Below, one piece after another: positions 17,625-27,150 of a DNA stretch of 64,000 nucleotides. This stretch comes from Bacteroidaceae bacterium. Its GTDB lineage: Bacteria; Bacteroidota; Bacteroidia; Bacteroidales; Bacteroidaceae. The stretch's first letter is position 1. Each line of letters opens with the position of its first letter. The stretch is from assembly GCA_017428785.1 (NCBI GenBank), contig JAFRQD010000067.1:1-64000 (forward strand). The letters run 5' to 3'. Below the pieces are notes generated by a model. It made no database searches and was not told the DNA's origin. It saw only the letters and a program-made list of their open reading frames with translations. The position numbers and the translations under genes are program-made.

Positions 17625-18500
17625 ATGGAGCCACTCATCTCTTTCATCATCACCTATCATAATGAACCTGAGGCCTATCTTCAGGATTGCGTGGAGAGCA
17701 TTCAGGCACTTCGTTTGTTGCCGGGAGAAGCCGAGATAATCGTGGTGGATGATGGCAGCGAGGTACTTCCAACCTTTGTCGGGAGAGAGGGAAGTCGGTA
17801 TGTCCGGCAAGAGCAGGCAGGCCTTTCTGTGGCTCGCAATACGGGAATCAAGCATGCTCAGGGACAGTATCTCCAGTTTGTGGATGCCGATGACTGCCTC
17901 GTCCCGCCTGTCTATGAATCGGTACTTAATGAGTTGAAGAAAGAGTCGTACGACCTCGTGCTTTTCAAAATGTCCAAACAGCCGGGGGAAGAAGAATGTA
18001 CGCCTGCAGGGAAGGAGGTTTTCAAGGGCTCTGGAGGTTATTATCTCCGGCATCGCAACCTGCGGGCTGCTGCTTGTGGCTATGCTTTCAAGCGGGAGAT
18101 TCTTGGGGAGCTACGGTTCCGTCCCGGCCTTTTTCACGAGGATGAGCTCTTCACTCCCCAGCTTTTCTTGAAGGCGGATTCTCTTGTCGAACTCGATGCG
18201 AAAGCCTATTTCTATCGTCAGCACTCAGGCACGATCACTCATACAGATAACATGGCGCGTATTCAGAAACGCTTGAATGACATTAGTCTTGTTCTGAGCG
18301 AGTTGAGGTCTTTGGGTGAATCAACACTTGAGCGCAGGATAAGACAGTTGACGGTCGATTATATTCAGAAGACTTGGACACTGACTCACAGCCTGAAGGA
18401 GCTTCGAACACGCAAGGCGAGACTCCGTAAAGAAGGTTTTCTTCCATTGCCACTCCGCTTTTATTCCCTGCGCTACTTCCTGTTCAGCCTGTTCTTTTAG
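17625..18500 (+). CDS. Family 2 glycosyltransferase
   Basis: 291 residues from MEPLISFIITYHNE. It has the GT-A fold: the nucleotide-sugar-binding VVDDGS near residue 40, SVARNTGI, and the metal-binding FVDADDC near residue 88. The C-terminal third is basic with a hydrophobic end (LRYFLFSLFF), which may associate with the membrane. It probably adds a sugar in surface polysaccharide, lipopolysaccharide or glycoprotein assembly; donor and acceptor cannot be told. It stands alone between topB and lepA, not in a polysaccharide cluster. Confidence 0.85.
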   Translation: MEPLISFIITYHNEPEAYLQDCVESIQALRLLPGEAEIIVVDDGSEVLPTFVGREGSRYVRQEQAGLSVARNTGIKHAQGQYLQFVDADDCLVPPVYESVLNELKKESYDLVLFKMSKQPGEEECTPAGKEVFKGSGGYYLRHRNLRAAACGYAFKREILGELRFRPGLFHEDELFTPQLFLKADSLVELDAKAYFYRQHSGTITHTDNMARIQKRLNDISLVLSELRSLGESTLERRIRQLTVDYIQKTWTLTHSLKELRTRKARLRKEGFLPLPLRFYSLRYFLFSLFF

Positions 18501-18725
18501 TCCTCATTCAAGAGTAAGCGAATCAAGCCGAAAGACATTACCCGTGTACCTCATATCGCTGCTCCATGACTTCCCCTCGCCTTTTTCCCTCCCTTCGGGA
18601 ACGAGAGGGGGCAGGGGAGCTGACTCTCCGCCCCTCTTACCAATTTTAAACAATTAAACAGATTAAACTTTGTTTAAAGAGTTGTGCGATTTTATTGCAT
18701 CTCCGTTAATTAAATCACATTTTAT
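18501..18725. other. Intergenic DNA with a palindromic repeat and an inverted repeat
   Basis: Holds a CCCTCCCTTCGGGA-type short repeat (about 18585-18635) and, just after it, TTTAAACAA (18645-18653) facing TTGTTTAAA (18670-18678), a perfect 9-bp inverted repeat with a 16-base gap, about 50 bp upstream of the lepA promoter. No gene seen. Confidence 0.5.
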
Positions 18726-18756
18726 TTTGTGTTGTCCTCGTTTTTTTGTACTTTTG
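18726..18756 (+). promoter_or_regulatory. Consensus promoter of lepA
   Basis: TTTG (18726-18729), 19-bp spacer, TACTTTTG (18749-18756): a textbook Bacteroidota promoter. It lies 24 bp before the ATG at 18781 and supports that start. Confidence 0.75.
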
Positions 18757-18780
18757 CAAAGCAATATATCGTTTTCCGAA

Positions 18781-20562
18781 ATGCAAAACATACGAAACTT
18801 CTGCATCATTGCCCATATCGACCATGGGAAAAGCACTTTGGCAGACCGCTTGCTGGAGTATACAAAGACCATTACTGTGACTAAGGGGCAGATGCTTGAT
18901 GATATGGACCTGGAACAGGAACGTGGTATCACCATCAAGAGCCACGCCATCCAGATGGAATACACGCTTGATGGCCAGAAATACATCCTCAACCTCATCG
19001 ACACTCCGGGACATGTTGACTTCAGCTACGAGGTGAGCCGAAGCATAGCGGCTTGCGAGGGTGCTCTGCTGGTTGTTGATGCCACTCAAGGCGTTCAGGC
19101 ACAGACTATCAGTAATCTCTATATGGCTATCGACCACGACCTCGAAATCATCCCTGTCGTGAACAAATGCGATATGCCGAACGCTATGCCGGAGGAGGTC
19201 GAGGACGAAATCGTGGACCTTATCGGCTGCAAGCACGAGGATATTATCCGTGCCAGCGGCAAGACGGGCATGGGTGTGGAGGAGATTCTCAGGGCCGTTG
19301 TGGAGCGCATCCCTTGTCCGAAAGGCGACGAGAAGGCTCCTTTGCAGGCTCTCATCTTCGACTCTGTCTTCAACTCTTTCCGAGGCATCATCGCCTACTT
19401 CAAGATTGTGAACGGTACGATGAAGAGCGGCGATATGGTGCAGTTCATCAATACGGGAAAGGAGTATAAAGCCGATGAAATAGGCGTCCTCAAGATGGAT
19501 ATGATGCCGAGAAATGTGTTGAAGTGCGGCGATGTGGGTTATATTGTTTCGGGCATCAAGACGGCAACAGAGGTGAAGGTGGGCGACACGATTACCACTG
19601 TTGAGAACCCTTGCAAAGAAGCCATTTCGGGCTTTGAGGAGGTGAAGCCGATGGTTTTTGCCGGTGTCTATCCCATTGAGACTGAGGACTTCGAGAACCT
19701 TCGTGCTTCGCTCGAGAAGTTGCAGCTCAACGATGCCAGCCTTACTTTCCAGCCCGAGAGTTCCGTGGCCCTCGGCTTTGGGTTCCGCTGCGGTTTCCTC
19801 GGCCTTCTGCACATGGAAATCATTCAGGAGAGGCTCGATCGCGAGTTCAACATGGATGTCATCACCACTGTCCCCAACGTGTCTTACCTCGTTTATGACA
19901 AGCAGGGCGTTTGCACGGAGGTCCACAACCCCAGCGGAATGCCCGACCAAACGCTCATCGACCACATAGAGGAACCATACATCCACGCTTCCGTCATCAC
20001 GACTGCGAACTATATCGGCCCCATCATGACGCTCTGTTTGGGCAAGCGCGGCGAACTCCTGAAGCAGGAATACATCAGCGGAAATCGCGTGGAACTGCAA
20101 TATGCAATGCCCTTGGGCGAGATTGTGATTGACTTCTACGATAAGCTCAAAAGCATCTCGAAGGGCTATGCTTCGTTCGACTATCATCAGTCGGGCTATC
20201 GACCCAGCAAGCTCATCAAGATGGACATCCTGCTCAATGGCGAACCTGTGGATGCTCTTTCCACTCTGACGCATTTTGACAATGCGGAAAGTTTTGGCAG
20301 AAGGATGTGTGAGAAACTCAAGGAACTCCTCCCGCGCCAGCAGTTCGATATCGCCATCCAGGCTGCCATCGGAGCAAAGATTATTGCTCGCGAAACGGTC
20401 AAGCAGGTGCGAAAGGATGTGCTGGCAAAGTGTTACGGCGGCGATGTGAGCCGAAAGCGCAAACTCCTCGAGAAACAGAAGCGAGGCAAGAAACGCATGA
20501 AGCAGATTGGCAATGTGCAAGTGCCGCAGAAAGCCTTCCTCGCTGTGCTGAAGCTGGACTAA
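18781..20562 (+). CDS. lepA: Elongation factor 4 (LepA)
   Basis: 593 residues starting [18 protein letters not shown]; the frame continues upstream, but the promoter at 18726-18756 and family alignment set this start. GTPase motifs [16 protein letters not shown] and NKCDMP are intact; the EF-G-like domains and the LepA C-terminal domain with Lys/Arg-rich end follow ([17 protein letters not shown]). It is a ribosome-associated translational GTPase. It heads a run of plus-strand housekeeping genes. Confidence 0.96.
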   Translation: MQNIRNFCIIAHIDHGKSTLADRLLEYTKTITVTKGQMLDDMDLEQERGITIKSHAIQMEYTLDGQKYILNLIDTPGHVDFSYEVSRSIAACEGALLVVDATQGVQAQTISNLYMAIDHDLEIIPVVNKCDMPNAMPEEVEDEIVDLIGCKHEDIIRASGKTGMGVEEILRAVVERIPCPKGDEKAPLQALIFDSVFNSFRGIIAYFKIVNGTMKSGDMVQFINTGKEYKADEIGVLKMDMMPRNVLKCGDVGYIVSGIKTATEVKVGDTITTVENPCKEAISGFEEVKPMVFAGVYPIETEDFENLRASLEKLQLNDASLTFQPESSVALGFGFRCGFLGLLHMEIIQERLDREFNMDVITTVPNVSYLVYDKQGVCTEVHNPSGMPDQTLIDHIEEPYIHASVITTANYIGPIMTLCLGKRGELLKQEYISGNRVELQYAMPLGEIVIDFYDKLKSISKGYASFDYHQSGYRPSKLIKMDILLNGEPVDALSTLTHFDNAESFGRRMCEKLKELLPRQQFDIAIQAAIGAKIIARETVKQVRKDVLAKCYGGDVSRKRKLLEKQKRGKKRMKQIGNVQVPQKAFLAVLKLD

Positions 20563-20589
20563 AAGTGATATAGCTAATATTAAGGTAAA

Positions 20590-21177
20590 ATGAAAACACT
20601 TCGCGACATTGCAGAGAAAATCTCTCGCATCTATTGCCCAATGACGCCTCGAGGGATTGAGGACCTGAGCAGTATCCTCGTCCCTATGAAGTTCCAGAAA
20701 GGTGACACCATCTTGAATGAGGGAACTGTTTGCCGCAACCTCTATTTTGTAGAGAAAGGAATGGTGCGGCAGTACTACTACAAGAACAATAAGGATGTCA
20801 CTGAGCACTTCTCTTTCGAAGGGCGAATCGTGTTCTGCATAGAGAGCTTCCTCTTGCAGGAACCCAGCAGGCTTATCGTGGAAGCTCTCGAAAACACCCT
20901 GCTCTACGCCATCCCCTATGATGGCTTGGGAGACCTCGCTGTCAACAACAGAGAGATAGAGACGCTCTCTCGCAAGATACTCGAGCACATAGCAATCAGT
21001 AGTCAGCGGCACGCCGACAGCCAGCGCTTTGAGAATGCTTCCGAACGATACGAAAGGTTGCTCCGTGAGAAACCGGAAATCATTCTCCGTGCTCCTATGG
21101 TCCATATAGCCAGTTTCCTACAGATGACTCCGGAGACGCTCAGCCGTGTTCGCGGAGCAAGTGTCAACCCTCAATGA
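20590..21177 (+). CDS. Crp/Fnr-family transcriptional regulator
   Basis: 195 residues: cyclic-nucleotide-binding-like beta barrel (about 25-115; GDTILNEGTVCRNLYFVEKG) then a short C-terminal helix-turn-helix (VHIASFLQMTPETLSRVR). This length is usual for Bacteroidota Crp/Fnr proteins, so it is not truncated. No Cys cluster for an Fe-S centre is seen. It starts 27 bp after lepA, and its stop overlaps the ATG of hpt in ATGA. Ligand and targets unknown. Confidence 0.85.
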   Translation: MKTLRDIAEKISRIYCPMTPRGIEDLSSILVPMKFQKGDTILNEGTVCRNLYFVEKGMVRQYYYKNNKDVTEHFSFEGRIVFCIESFLLQEPSRLIVEALENTLLYAIPYDGLGDLAVNNREIETLSRKILEHIAISSQRHADSQRFENASERYERLLREKPEIILRAPMVHIASFLQMTPETLSRVRGASVNPQ

Positions 21178-21728
21178 ATACAGATATGCAAAGAAGCAGA
21201 ATCATCAAAGTGAAAGACAAGACATTCACTGTCTCTATCTCAGAAAGAACATTGAAAAGCCAGATTAAACGCGTGGCAGATAAAATCAATCGCGACTACG
21301 AGGGCAAAGAGCCTGTCTTCCTGGCAGTGCTCAACGGCTCGTTCATCTTTGCAGCCGACTTGCTTCGAGAGATAGACCTGCCTTGCGAGATTTCCTTCGT
21401 CAAGCTGGCATCCTATCAAGGCACAAGCTCTTCGGGCAGCATTCGCGAAGTGATAGGACTGGGCATCGACATCACAAACCGTCCCGTCATCATCGTCGAA
21501 GACATTATCGATACAGGTCTGACAATGGCTCACATGCTCGACACGCTTAAAAAGCAAAACCCCGAGAGCATCGACATCTGCACCCTTTTGCTCAAGCCCA
21601 GCAAGTTGAAGGTAAAACTCAATGTGCGTTATTGCTGCAAGGAGATTCCCGACGACTTCGTGGTAGGCTACGGCCTGGACTACGACGGCTTCGGACGAAA
21701 CACGAAAGATATTTATACAATAATATAA
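21174..21728 (+). CDS. hpt: Hypoxanthine phosphoribosyltransferase
   Basis: 184 residues. The PRPP-binding motif VIIVEDIIDTG is at about 101-111 and the purine-binding region VGYGLDYDG near 160. It salvages hypoxanthine and guanine to nucleotides with PRPP. The ATG overlaps the stop of the Crp/Fnr gene (ATGA), indicating translational coupling, and adk follows 9 bp later, so two purine nucleotide enzymes are adjacent. An alternative start at the fifth codon (MQRSRIIKV) is possible. Confidence 0.93.
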   Translation: MNTDMQRSRIIKVKDKTFTVSISERTLKSQIKRVADKINRDYEGKEPVFLAVLNGSFIFAADLLREIDLPCEISFVKLASYQGTSSSGSIREVIGLGIDITNRPVIIVEDIIDTGLTMAHMLDTLKKQNPESIDICTLLLKPSKLKVKLNVRYCCKEIPDDFVVGYGLDYDGFGRNTKDIYTII

Positions 21729-21737
21729 AATAGAATA

Positions 21738-22316
21738 ATGAAGAACATTATCATTTTCGGTGCCCCAGGTTCTGGTAAAGGCACCTACAGCGACGCGATT
21801 GTAGAAAGGTACGGAATGGGTCACATCAGCACAGGCGACGTGCTTCGTGCGGAAATCAAGAATGGTACGGAACTGGGCAAGATTGCCCAGGGCTATATCT
21901 CGAACGGCCAGCTCATCCCCGACGAACTCATGATTGACATCTTGGCAAAGACCTACGACGCCCAGCCCGCAGGCAAAGGCGTTATCTTCGACGGCTTCCC
22001 TCGCACGATTGCTCAGGCAGAAGCTCTCAAGAAGATGCTCCAAGAGCGTGGACACGAGTTGGGCATCATGATAGAGCTTGTGGTCGAAGAGGACATCCTC
22101 ATGTTCCGCCTGCTGCGTCGTGCCCAAGAACAAGGTCGCGAAGACGATAACGAAGAGACCATCAAGAAGCGCTTTGAAGTGTATCAGAAACAGACGGCTC
22201 CCTTGATTGAATGGTTCGAGCGCGAAGGCATCCGTCATACCTTCTATTGGGCAAACACTCCCAACAAGGAAGACATGATTGCCTCCATCTTCAAGTTCCT
22301 CGATACTGTGGAATGA
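21738..22316 (+). CDS. adk: Adenylate kinase
   Basis: 192 residues. P-loop GAPGSGKGT at about 7-15, AMP-binding region GHISTGDVLRAEI and DGFPRT, and a short lid as in short-form bacterial enzymes. It catalyses ATP + AMP to 2 ADP. Nine bases after hpt in the same operon. Confidence 0.96.
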   Translation: MKNIIIFGAPGSGKGTYSDAIVERYGMGHISTGDVLRAEIKNGTELGKIAQGYISNGQLIPDELMIDILAKTYDAQPAGKGVIFDGFPRTIAQAEALKKMLQERGHELGIMIELVVEEDILMFRLLRRAQEQGREDDNEETIKKRFEVYQKQTAPLIEWFEREGIRHTFYWANTPNKEDMIASIFKFLDTVE

Positions 22317-22379
22317 GCCCCTTGTCTCCATTCAAGAGACAAAGGTTCAATCTTCAATCTTCAATTTTCAATCCTATAA

Positions 22380-23558
22380 ATGGCCGAAAGCAATTTCGTA
22401 GATTACGTCAAGATATGCTGTCGCTCTGGTAAAGGCGGTCGCGGTTCTATGCACATGCACCGAGCCAAATATGTTCCCAATGGCGGACCTGATGGCGGCG
22501 ACGGTGGGCGAGGAGGCCATGTCTATCTGCGTGGCAACCACAACTATTGGACGCTTCTGCACCTTCGCTTCGAGCGTCATGTCTTTGCCGGACACGGAGG
22601 CAATGGCGGTCCGAGCGGAAGCACAGGCGCAGATGGCGAAGACAAGTACATCGATGTGCCTTGTGGTACCGTCGTCTATGATGCCGAGACGGGTGAGTAT
22701 ATCTGCGACGTGACCGACGACGGACAGGTCGTGATGCTCCTCAAAGGCGGTCGTGGCGGTATGGGCAACAAGCACTTTGCTACCTCCACCAATCAGGCTC
22801 CACGCTATGCTCAGCCGGGCGAACCGATGATAGAGCGAACCGTCATCCTCGAACTCAAGTTGCTTGCCGATGTGGGACTGGTGGGCTTTCCCAATGCAGG
22901 AAAGAGCACCTTGCTCAGTTCCCTGTCGAGTGCTCGCCCGAAGATTGCAGGCTATCCCTTCACCACGATGGAGCCGTCGCTCGGCATCGTGCCTTACCGA
23001 AACGGACAGTCCTTTGTGATGGCCGACATTCCGGGCATCATCGAGGGTGCTTCCGAAGGCAGAGGCTTGGGACTTCGCTTCCTGCGTCACATCGAGCGCA
23101 ACTCCCTCTTGCTCTTCATGGTGCCTGGCGATACGGACGACATCAGGCACGAGTATGAGGTGCTGCTCGGCGAACTGCGCAACTTCAATCCCGAAATGCT
23201 CGACAAGCAAAGGGTTCTCGCCATCACGAAGAGCGACCTCCTCGACGACGAACTCCAGCAGATGCTCTCGGAAGACTTGCCCGATGACCTGCCGCATGTC
23301 TTCATCAGCGCTGTCGCTGGAAGCGGACTTGACGAACTCAAAGACATTCTTTGGAAAGCTCTGAACAGCGAGAGCAACAAGATAACGGCCATCACGCAGC
23401 AAGAGACAATTGTCCATCGCAACAAGGACATTGCCGCTTTCCGTCAGGAACTGCTCGACGAGGGCGAAGACGAAGAGATAGAAATCTTGGATGACGATGC
23501 CATAGAGGATGCCGACGAGTTGGAGGACTTCATATACGAAGAGGATGATGAAGGGTAA
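22380..23558 (+). CDS. obg: GTPase Obg/CgtA
   Basis: 392 residues. Glycine-rich Obg fold (about 1-160; [21 protein letters not shown]), then a GTPase domain with GFPNAGKST and the DIPGIIEGA switch, then an acidic C-terminal tail rich in Asp and Glu. It acts in 50S ribosome assembly and stress control. The 63-bp gap after adk holds a TTCAATCTTCAAT simple repeat. The last codons overlap pgeF. Confidence 0.95.
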   Translation: MAESNFVDYVKICCRSGKGGRGSMHMHRAKYVPNGGPDGGDGGRGGHVYLRGNHNYWTLLHLRFERHVFAGHGGNGGPSGSTGADGEDKYIDVPCGTVVYDAETGEYICDVTDDGQVVMLLKGGRGGMGNKHFATSTNQAPRYAQPGEPMIERTVILELKLLADVGLVGFPNAGKSTLLSSLSSARPKIAGYPFTTMEPSLGIVPYRNGQSFVMADIPGIIEGASEGRGLGLRFLRHIERNSLLLFMVPGDTDDIRHEYEVLLGELRNFNPEMLDKQRVLAITKSDLLDDELQQMLSEDLPDDLPHVFISAVAGSGLDELKDILWKALNSESNKITAITQQETIVHRNKDIAAFRQELLDEGEDEEIEILDDDAIEDADELEDFIYEEDDEG

Positions 23559-24234
23559 CCTCATTATCTACAAGACTCCCTCTTGGCTCACGGCCTTCAC
23601 AACAGGCAAGGGCAGTGGGGTAGAGGCGCTTGGGCTTCGGCTCGAAGACCTTGCCCTTCCTCATCAGGTTCACTCGGACAATGTCCTATGGATGAATGAA
23701 GCAGGTCGCCCCGAAGCAACCGATGCGGTCATCACCGACAAGCCTGGCCTTTGTGTTTGCGTCAAGACGGCCGACTGCATCCCTGTCCTTCTTTATGATA
23801 CAAGGCAGCGCATCGTGGCAGCCGTCCATGCGGGGTGGCGAGGAACAGTCAGCCGTATTGTGCAGAAGACCATTGAGAAGATGCACCCCATCAATCCCCA
23901 AGACCTTCATGCCATCATTGGGCCGGGCATTTCGCTCGAGTGGTTCGAGGTAGGCAACGAGGTTTATGAGGCTTTCCGCTCAGCAGGGTTCCCGATGGAA
24001 AGAATTGCAAGGAAAGGACTCTCAAAGGGAGGTTTATTGTCCTCCCCCTTTAAGGGGGAGTCAGAGAGGGTCTTCATCGACCTTTGGGAAGCAAACAAGT
24101 GGCTCCTCGAAGAGATGGGCGTCAGCGACATATATATAAAAGGTACGTGCACGCGCGCGTCGGAGGACTTTTATAGTGCTCGCCGCGAGACCATCAATAC
24201 AGGCAGGAACTACAACGGAATCTTTATAAATTGA
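23545..24234 (+). CDS. pgeF: Polyphenol oxidase family protein PgeF (laccase domain) with palindromic-repeat insert
   Basis: 229 residues from 23545; a start one codon later is equally possible. It overlaps the end of obg by 14 bp. Family residues are present: [17 protein letters not shown] and AVHAGWRG supply the His-Cys-His metal site. Related enzymes act on wrongly built peptidoglycan precursors (adding L-Ser in place of L-Ala) and oxidise phenols or purine nucleosides. Residues of about 153-172 ([19 protein letters not shown]) lie in a loop and are encoded by a near-palindromic repeat (CTCCCCCTTTAAGGGGGAG at 24042-24060) like those between genes here; it looks like an in-frame insertion. 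Confidence 0.88.
   Translation: MMKGNLIIYKTPSWLTAFTTGKGSGVEALGLRLEDLALPHQVHSDNVLWMNEAGRPEATDAVITDKPGLCVCVKTADCIPVLLYDTRQRIVAAVHAGWRGTVSRIVQKTIEKMHPINPQDLHAIIGPGISLEWFEVGNEVYEAFRSAGFPMERIARKGLSKGGLLSSPFKGESERVFIDLWEANKWLLEEMGVSDIYIKGTCTRASEDFYSARRETINTGRNYNGIFIN
24042..24060. repeat. Palindromic repeat inside pgeF
   Basis: Near-perfect palindrome of C-run and G-run arms, flanked by AGGGAGG and GAGAGGG. Same composition and layout as the intergenic short repeats of this window. Confidence 0.65.
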
Positions 24235-24255
24235 AGATTGATAATTATAAATTGA

Positions 24256-24894
24256 ATGAACAGATTTCGTTTGCTTATCTTTCTCCTTGCCGAATATTCA
24301 ATGTTCAATATTCAATGTTCAATGATATTGGCTCAGGACGGGAAACCCGACATTGACGAGTGGCAGGTCATGAAGGTCGAGGCAGCCAAAGACCCCTTCG
24401 CCAATCGTGACCAGTTCACCATCAACTTCGCTAATTATACTGTCGAGGAGTGGTGTTATCCTTTGCCAGGAGCTAAGGTGAACAGCCCATTTGGCGGGGC
24501 TCGCCATCATGGAGGAACCGACCTGCAGACCTTTGGCAACGACACCACAAGGGCTGCTTTTCCGGGTGAAGTCATCCTCTCTGGTCCTCATTTTGCCTAT
24601 GGAAATTGCGTCATCTTGCGTCATGCAAACGGTTTGGAGACGCTTTACAGCCACCATTCCCGCAATCTCGTTAAGGTAGGTCAGTGGTTGCAAGCAGGCG
24701 AGCCGGTCGGCCTTGAGGGGCAGACGGGAAGGGCAACCGGCATTCATCTGCACTTCGAGACTCGCGTTAATGGTATGGCTTTTGATTCTTCGCGCATCTT
24801 CAACCACGAAAACAACGCCCTCATCCGCCAGATTTTCGTTGTCACAAAGCAGAAGAACGGCACCCTGAAGTTTTCTGCCCATAAGGTGGAATAA
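24256..24894 (+). CDS. Secreted M23-family peptidase (murein hydrolase-like)
   Basis: 212 residues with a signal peptide (about 1-27, ending SMILAQ). LytM/M23 domain at about 75-195: RHHGGTDLQ supplies the first His and Asp ligands and GIHLHFE the HxH pair, so the zinc site is complete. It would cut peptide bridges in peptidoglycan. The end of the signal peptide is encoded by a TTCAATGTTCAATATTC-type simple repeat (about 24294-24325), also found between genes here. Last gene of the plus-strand run starting at lepA. Confidence 0.87.
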   Translation: MNRFRLLIFLLAEYSMFNIQCSMILAQDGKPDIDEWQVMKVEAAKDPFANRDQFTINFANYTVEEWCYPLPGAKVNSPFGGARHHGGTDLQTFGNDTTRAAFPGEVILSGPHFAYGNCVILRHANGLETLYSHHSRNLVKVGQWLQAGEPVGLEGQTGRATGIHLHFETRVNGMAFDSSRIFNHENNALIRQIFVVTKQKNGTLKFSAHKVE

Positions 24895-24936
24895 ACCTGG
24901 TTGAAGCCCCGCGAATTCTTCTTGCCTGAGGACATT

Positions 24937-25030
24937 AAAAACGCCGCGTGCGGAAATGGTCAACGCCGCACGCGGAGATTGCCAACGCCGCAGCCGGAAA
25001 TGACCAACGCCGCACGCGGCGTTTGTGAGC
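24937..25030. repeat. 22-bp tandem array with terminal inverted repeats (type B, copy 1)
   Basis: Four 22-bp units with consensus AACGCCGCACGCGGAAATG. The outer arms AAACGCCGCGTGCGG (24939-24953) and CCGCACGCGGCGTTT (25010-25024) are perfect reverse complements, and inside them TGGTCA pairs with TGACCA. It lies between the convergent ends of the M23 gene and the GH2 gene, where a two-way terminator or boundary would fit. The rest of 24895-25166 shows nothing else. Confidence 0.75.
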
Positions 25031-25166
25031 TCTGCAACCTGCTGATAAACAGCCTGTAAGAATCGGGCGTCAATCAGCCTTGAAATAGTCGGACTATTGT
25101 GGTAGGTGCTCAATAGCTCAACATGCAGGCCGACTTTTTGCCTTAGTCTTTATCGATTTTCGAATC

Positions 25167-27026
25167 CTACTTGCTCGAGGCTGGTTTCTTGGAGAAGATG
25201 GCCTTGATGCGTGCCATATCGAACTTCGAGGTGCGGTCGTAGAAGTAGATGCCGTTCTGCTCTTGTTCCACATCGGTTAGCTGCGTGTAGGTGTAGCCCC
25301 AGACGTTGTCGGCTATCTCCATCAGCGCATCGACCTGACCCTCCAGGCGCGTGTAGAACTCCTCCAGAGAGTGTGGCGGTTCGCCGTAGCCCCACGAGGC
25401 ATTTGAGTTGCCCGTCGCCTTGTCCTGGCCCTTCACCCACTTGATGCCACCGAACTCGTCGAGGAGATAAGGCTTGTCGGCCTTCTCGTAGCGCGGGTAG
25501 TCATAGACCTCGTTGTCGGTCGGGCGGTTGAAGCCGGTGTTGGTGCGCGGAACGTCCAGCGTGTTGTTGGGCGTCTGGAACCAGCGCTCGCCGTTGAAGA
25601 TGACATCCTTCAGTCGCTTGGGATCCTGCTCGTAGTTGTGCGTCGTCCAGATGTCTGTCTTGACGTGCACGCCGCCGCTGACGTCGCAGACGGGTCTTGT
25701 GGGGTCGAGGGCTTTGCTCAGGTCATAGACGTCGCTCACGAAACGCGGGAACTGCACACGGTCGGGCCACCATTCCTCGTTCATGGGCGTCCAGGTGACG
25801 ATGCTCGGATGGTTGCGGTCGCGCACAATCTCCTCGGTCCATTCCGTCAGGAAGTTGCGGGCTACCTCGGGGTCGTTGGCGTTCATGCCCCAAGAGGGTG
25901 CCTCGCCCCAAGTGATGTAGCCCAGTTTGTCGGCCCAGTAGTGGAAGCGTTCCTCGAAGACCTTCTGGTGGAGGCGTGCGCCGTTGAAGCCAGCGGCCAG
26001 TGAGAGCTCGATGTCGTGCTTGAGGGCTTCATCAGTCGGAGCCGTCCAGATACCGTCGGGATAGAAGCCCTGATCCAGGACGAGCCGCTGGTAGAAGGGC
26101 TCGTTGTTGAGGTACGTTTTGTTGCCCTCGACGTGAATCTTGCGCATTCCGAGGTAACTGCTCACGCGGTCGGTGACCTTGCCCGTGGCGTCCTTCATCT
26201 CGTATGTGAGGTCGTAGAGGAAGGGACTCTCAGGGCTCCAGAGCTTTTGTCCCTTGACCGGCAGGACGATTGTCGAGTTGTTCTGCGCCTTTACGGTCTT
26301 TGTGGCAACGACTTTCTTGCCGTCCTTCAGCGTGACGGTCAAAGTTCCAGCCGACTCGCGGTAGAATGTGGGGTGCAGGATGACCTGGCTCTGGTCGATG
26401 TCGGTAATGACTTGTGCACGGAGCAATGCATTCTCAGCAACAGGCTCCATCCAGACCGTCTGCCAGATACCTGTGGTGCGGGTGTACATGCACTCGAACT
26501 GGTTGAGGCGCACGTTCTGCTTGCCGGCGGGCTGCTTCGTGGTGCGGGTGTCGCTGTAAGCATGGACGACGAGCGAATGCAGCTTCCCGTCGGCAACATA
26601 CTTCGTCACATCGATGGCGAATGAGGTGCTGCCGCCAAAGTGTCGGCCTGCAAGGCGTCCGTCGATGAAGACTTCGCTGTTGTAATAGACGGCACCGAAG
26701 TTGAGCATGATGTTGCGTCCTGCCCATCCCTGTGGCATCTGGATGTTGCGCTGATACCAGATGTTGTTGATAAAGTCGGTGTAGCCAACGCCGCTGAGCT
26801 TGCTCTCGGGGCAGAAGGGAACGGTAATCTTGCCGTCGAAGCCCTTGCTCTCGAAGAGCCGCTTCTCCATGCCTGAGCCTACGAAGTCGAAGGTGTAGGT
26901 CCAGTCTCCATTGAGGTTAAGCCAATCCTGGCGCTCGAACTGTGGGCGAGGATACTCAGCCCTAGGCATTGCCCAAGCTCCAGCTGCCGCGATAAGCAGC
27001 AAGAGCGAAATAAACAATCTATTCAT
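25167..27026 (-). CDS. Family 2 glycoside hydrolase (beta-galactosidase-like)
   Basis: 619 residues with a signal peptide (about 1-19, ending GAWA). Sugar-binding jelly roll (about 25-190), Ig-like sandwich (about 195-300), then the TIM barrel. The acid/base Glu is in TPMNEEWW and the nucleophile Glu in LLDEFGG. It hydrolyses a beta-linked glycan in the periplasm or at the surface; beta-galactosidase is the usual annotation but beta-glucuronidase or mannosidase activity cannot be excluded. It lacks the long C-terminal domain of LacZ, as many Bacteroidota members do. No SusC/SusD pair is near. Confidence 0.87.
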   Translation of the reverse strand: MNRLFISLLLLIAAAGAWAMPRAEYPRPQFERQDWLNLNGDWTYTFDFVGSGMEKRLFESKGFDGKITVPFCPESKLSGVGYTDFINNIWYQRNIQMPQGWAGRNIMLNFGAVYYNSEVFIDGRLAGRHFGGSTSFAIDVTKYVADGKLHSLVVHAYSDTRTTKQPAGKQNVRLNQFECMYTRTTGIWQTVWMEPVAENALLRAQVITDIDQSQVILHPTFYRESAGTLTVTLKDGKKVVATKTVKAQNNSTIVLPVKGQKLWSPESPFLYDLTYEMKDATGKVTDRVSSYLGMRKIHVEGNKTYLNNEPFYQRLVLDQGFYPDGIWTAPTDEALKHDIELSLAAGFNGARLHQKVFEERFHYWADKLGYITWGEAPSWGMNANDPEVARNFLTEWTEEIVRDRNHPSIVTWTPMNEEWWPDRVQFPRFVSDVYDLSKALDPTRPVCDVSGGVHVKTDIWTTHNYEQDPKRLKDVIFNGERWFQTPNNTLDVPRTNTGFNRPTDNEVYDYPRYEKADKPYLLDEFGGIKWVKGQDKATGNSNASWGYGEPPHSLEEFYTRLEGQVDALMEIADNVWGYTYTQLTDVEQEQNGIYFYDRTSKFDMARIKAIFSKKPASSK

Positions 27027-27150
27027 CCTTATTATTTATTAATTATTTGTAAGCAAATGGGTTGTGACTATTAGATGGAAGGCTTTGCCAGATGTTTGTT
27101 AATGTGTTTGCCTATTGTCTTCATATATTAAATGTATATGCTAACATTAC

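Noticed and set aside
18715..21105. A 796-codon open frame on the minus strand across lepA and the Crp/Fnr gene
   Set aside because: It mirrors two well-recognised plus-strand genes, has no domain I recognise, and no promoter. Long antisense frames are common here because of codon bias; the same applies to minus-strand frames over the M16 gene (35061-36551), adk/hpt (21240-22331) and obg (22374-23564).
20590..21177. Truncated Crp/Fnr regulator lacking its DNA-binding domain
   Set aside because: The short C-terminal HTH (IASFLQMTPETLSRVR) is present, and 190-200 residues is usual in Bacteroidota.
24937..25030. CRISPR array in the 22-bp intergenic repeats
   Set aside because: Units are 22 bp, contiguous and diverged, without spacers, and no cas gene is in the window.
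25167..27026. Polysaccharide utilisation locus around the GH2, GH3 and GH95 genes
   Set aside because: No SusC/SusD pair or hybrid two-component regulator lies in the window, and the three glycosidase genes are far apart with different promoters.
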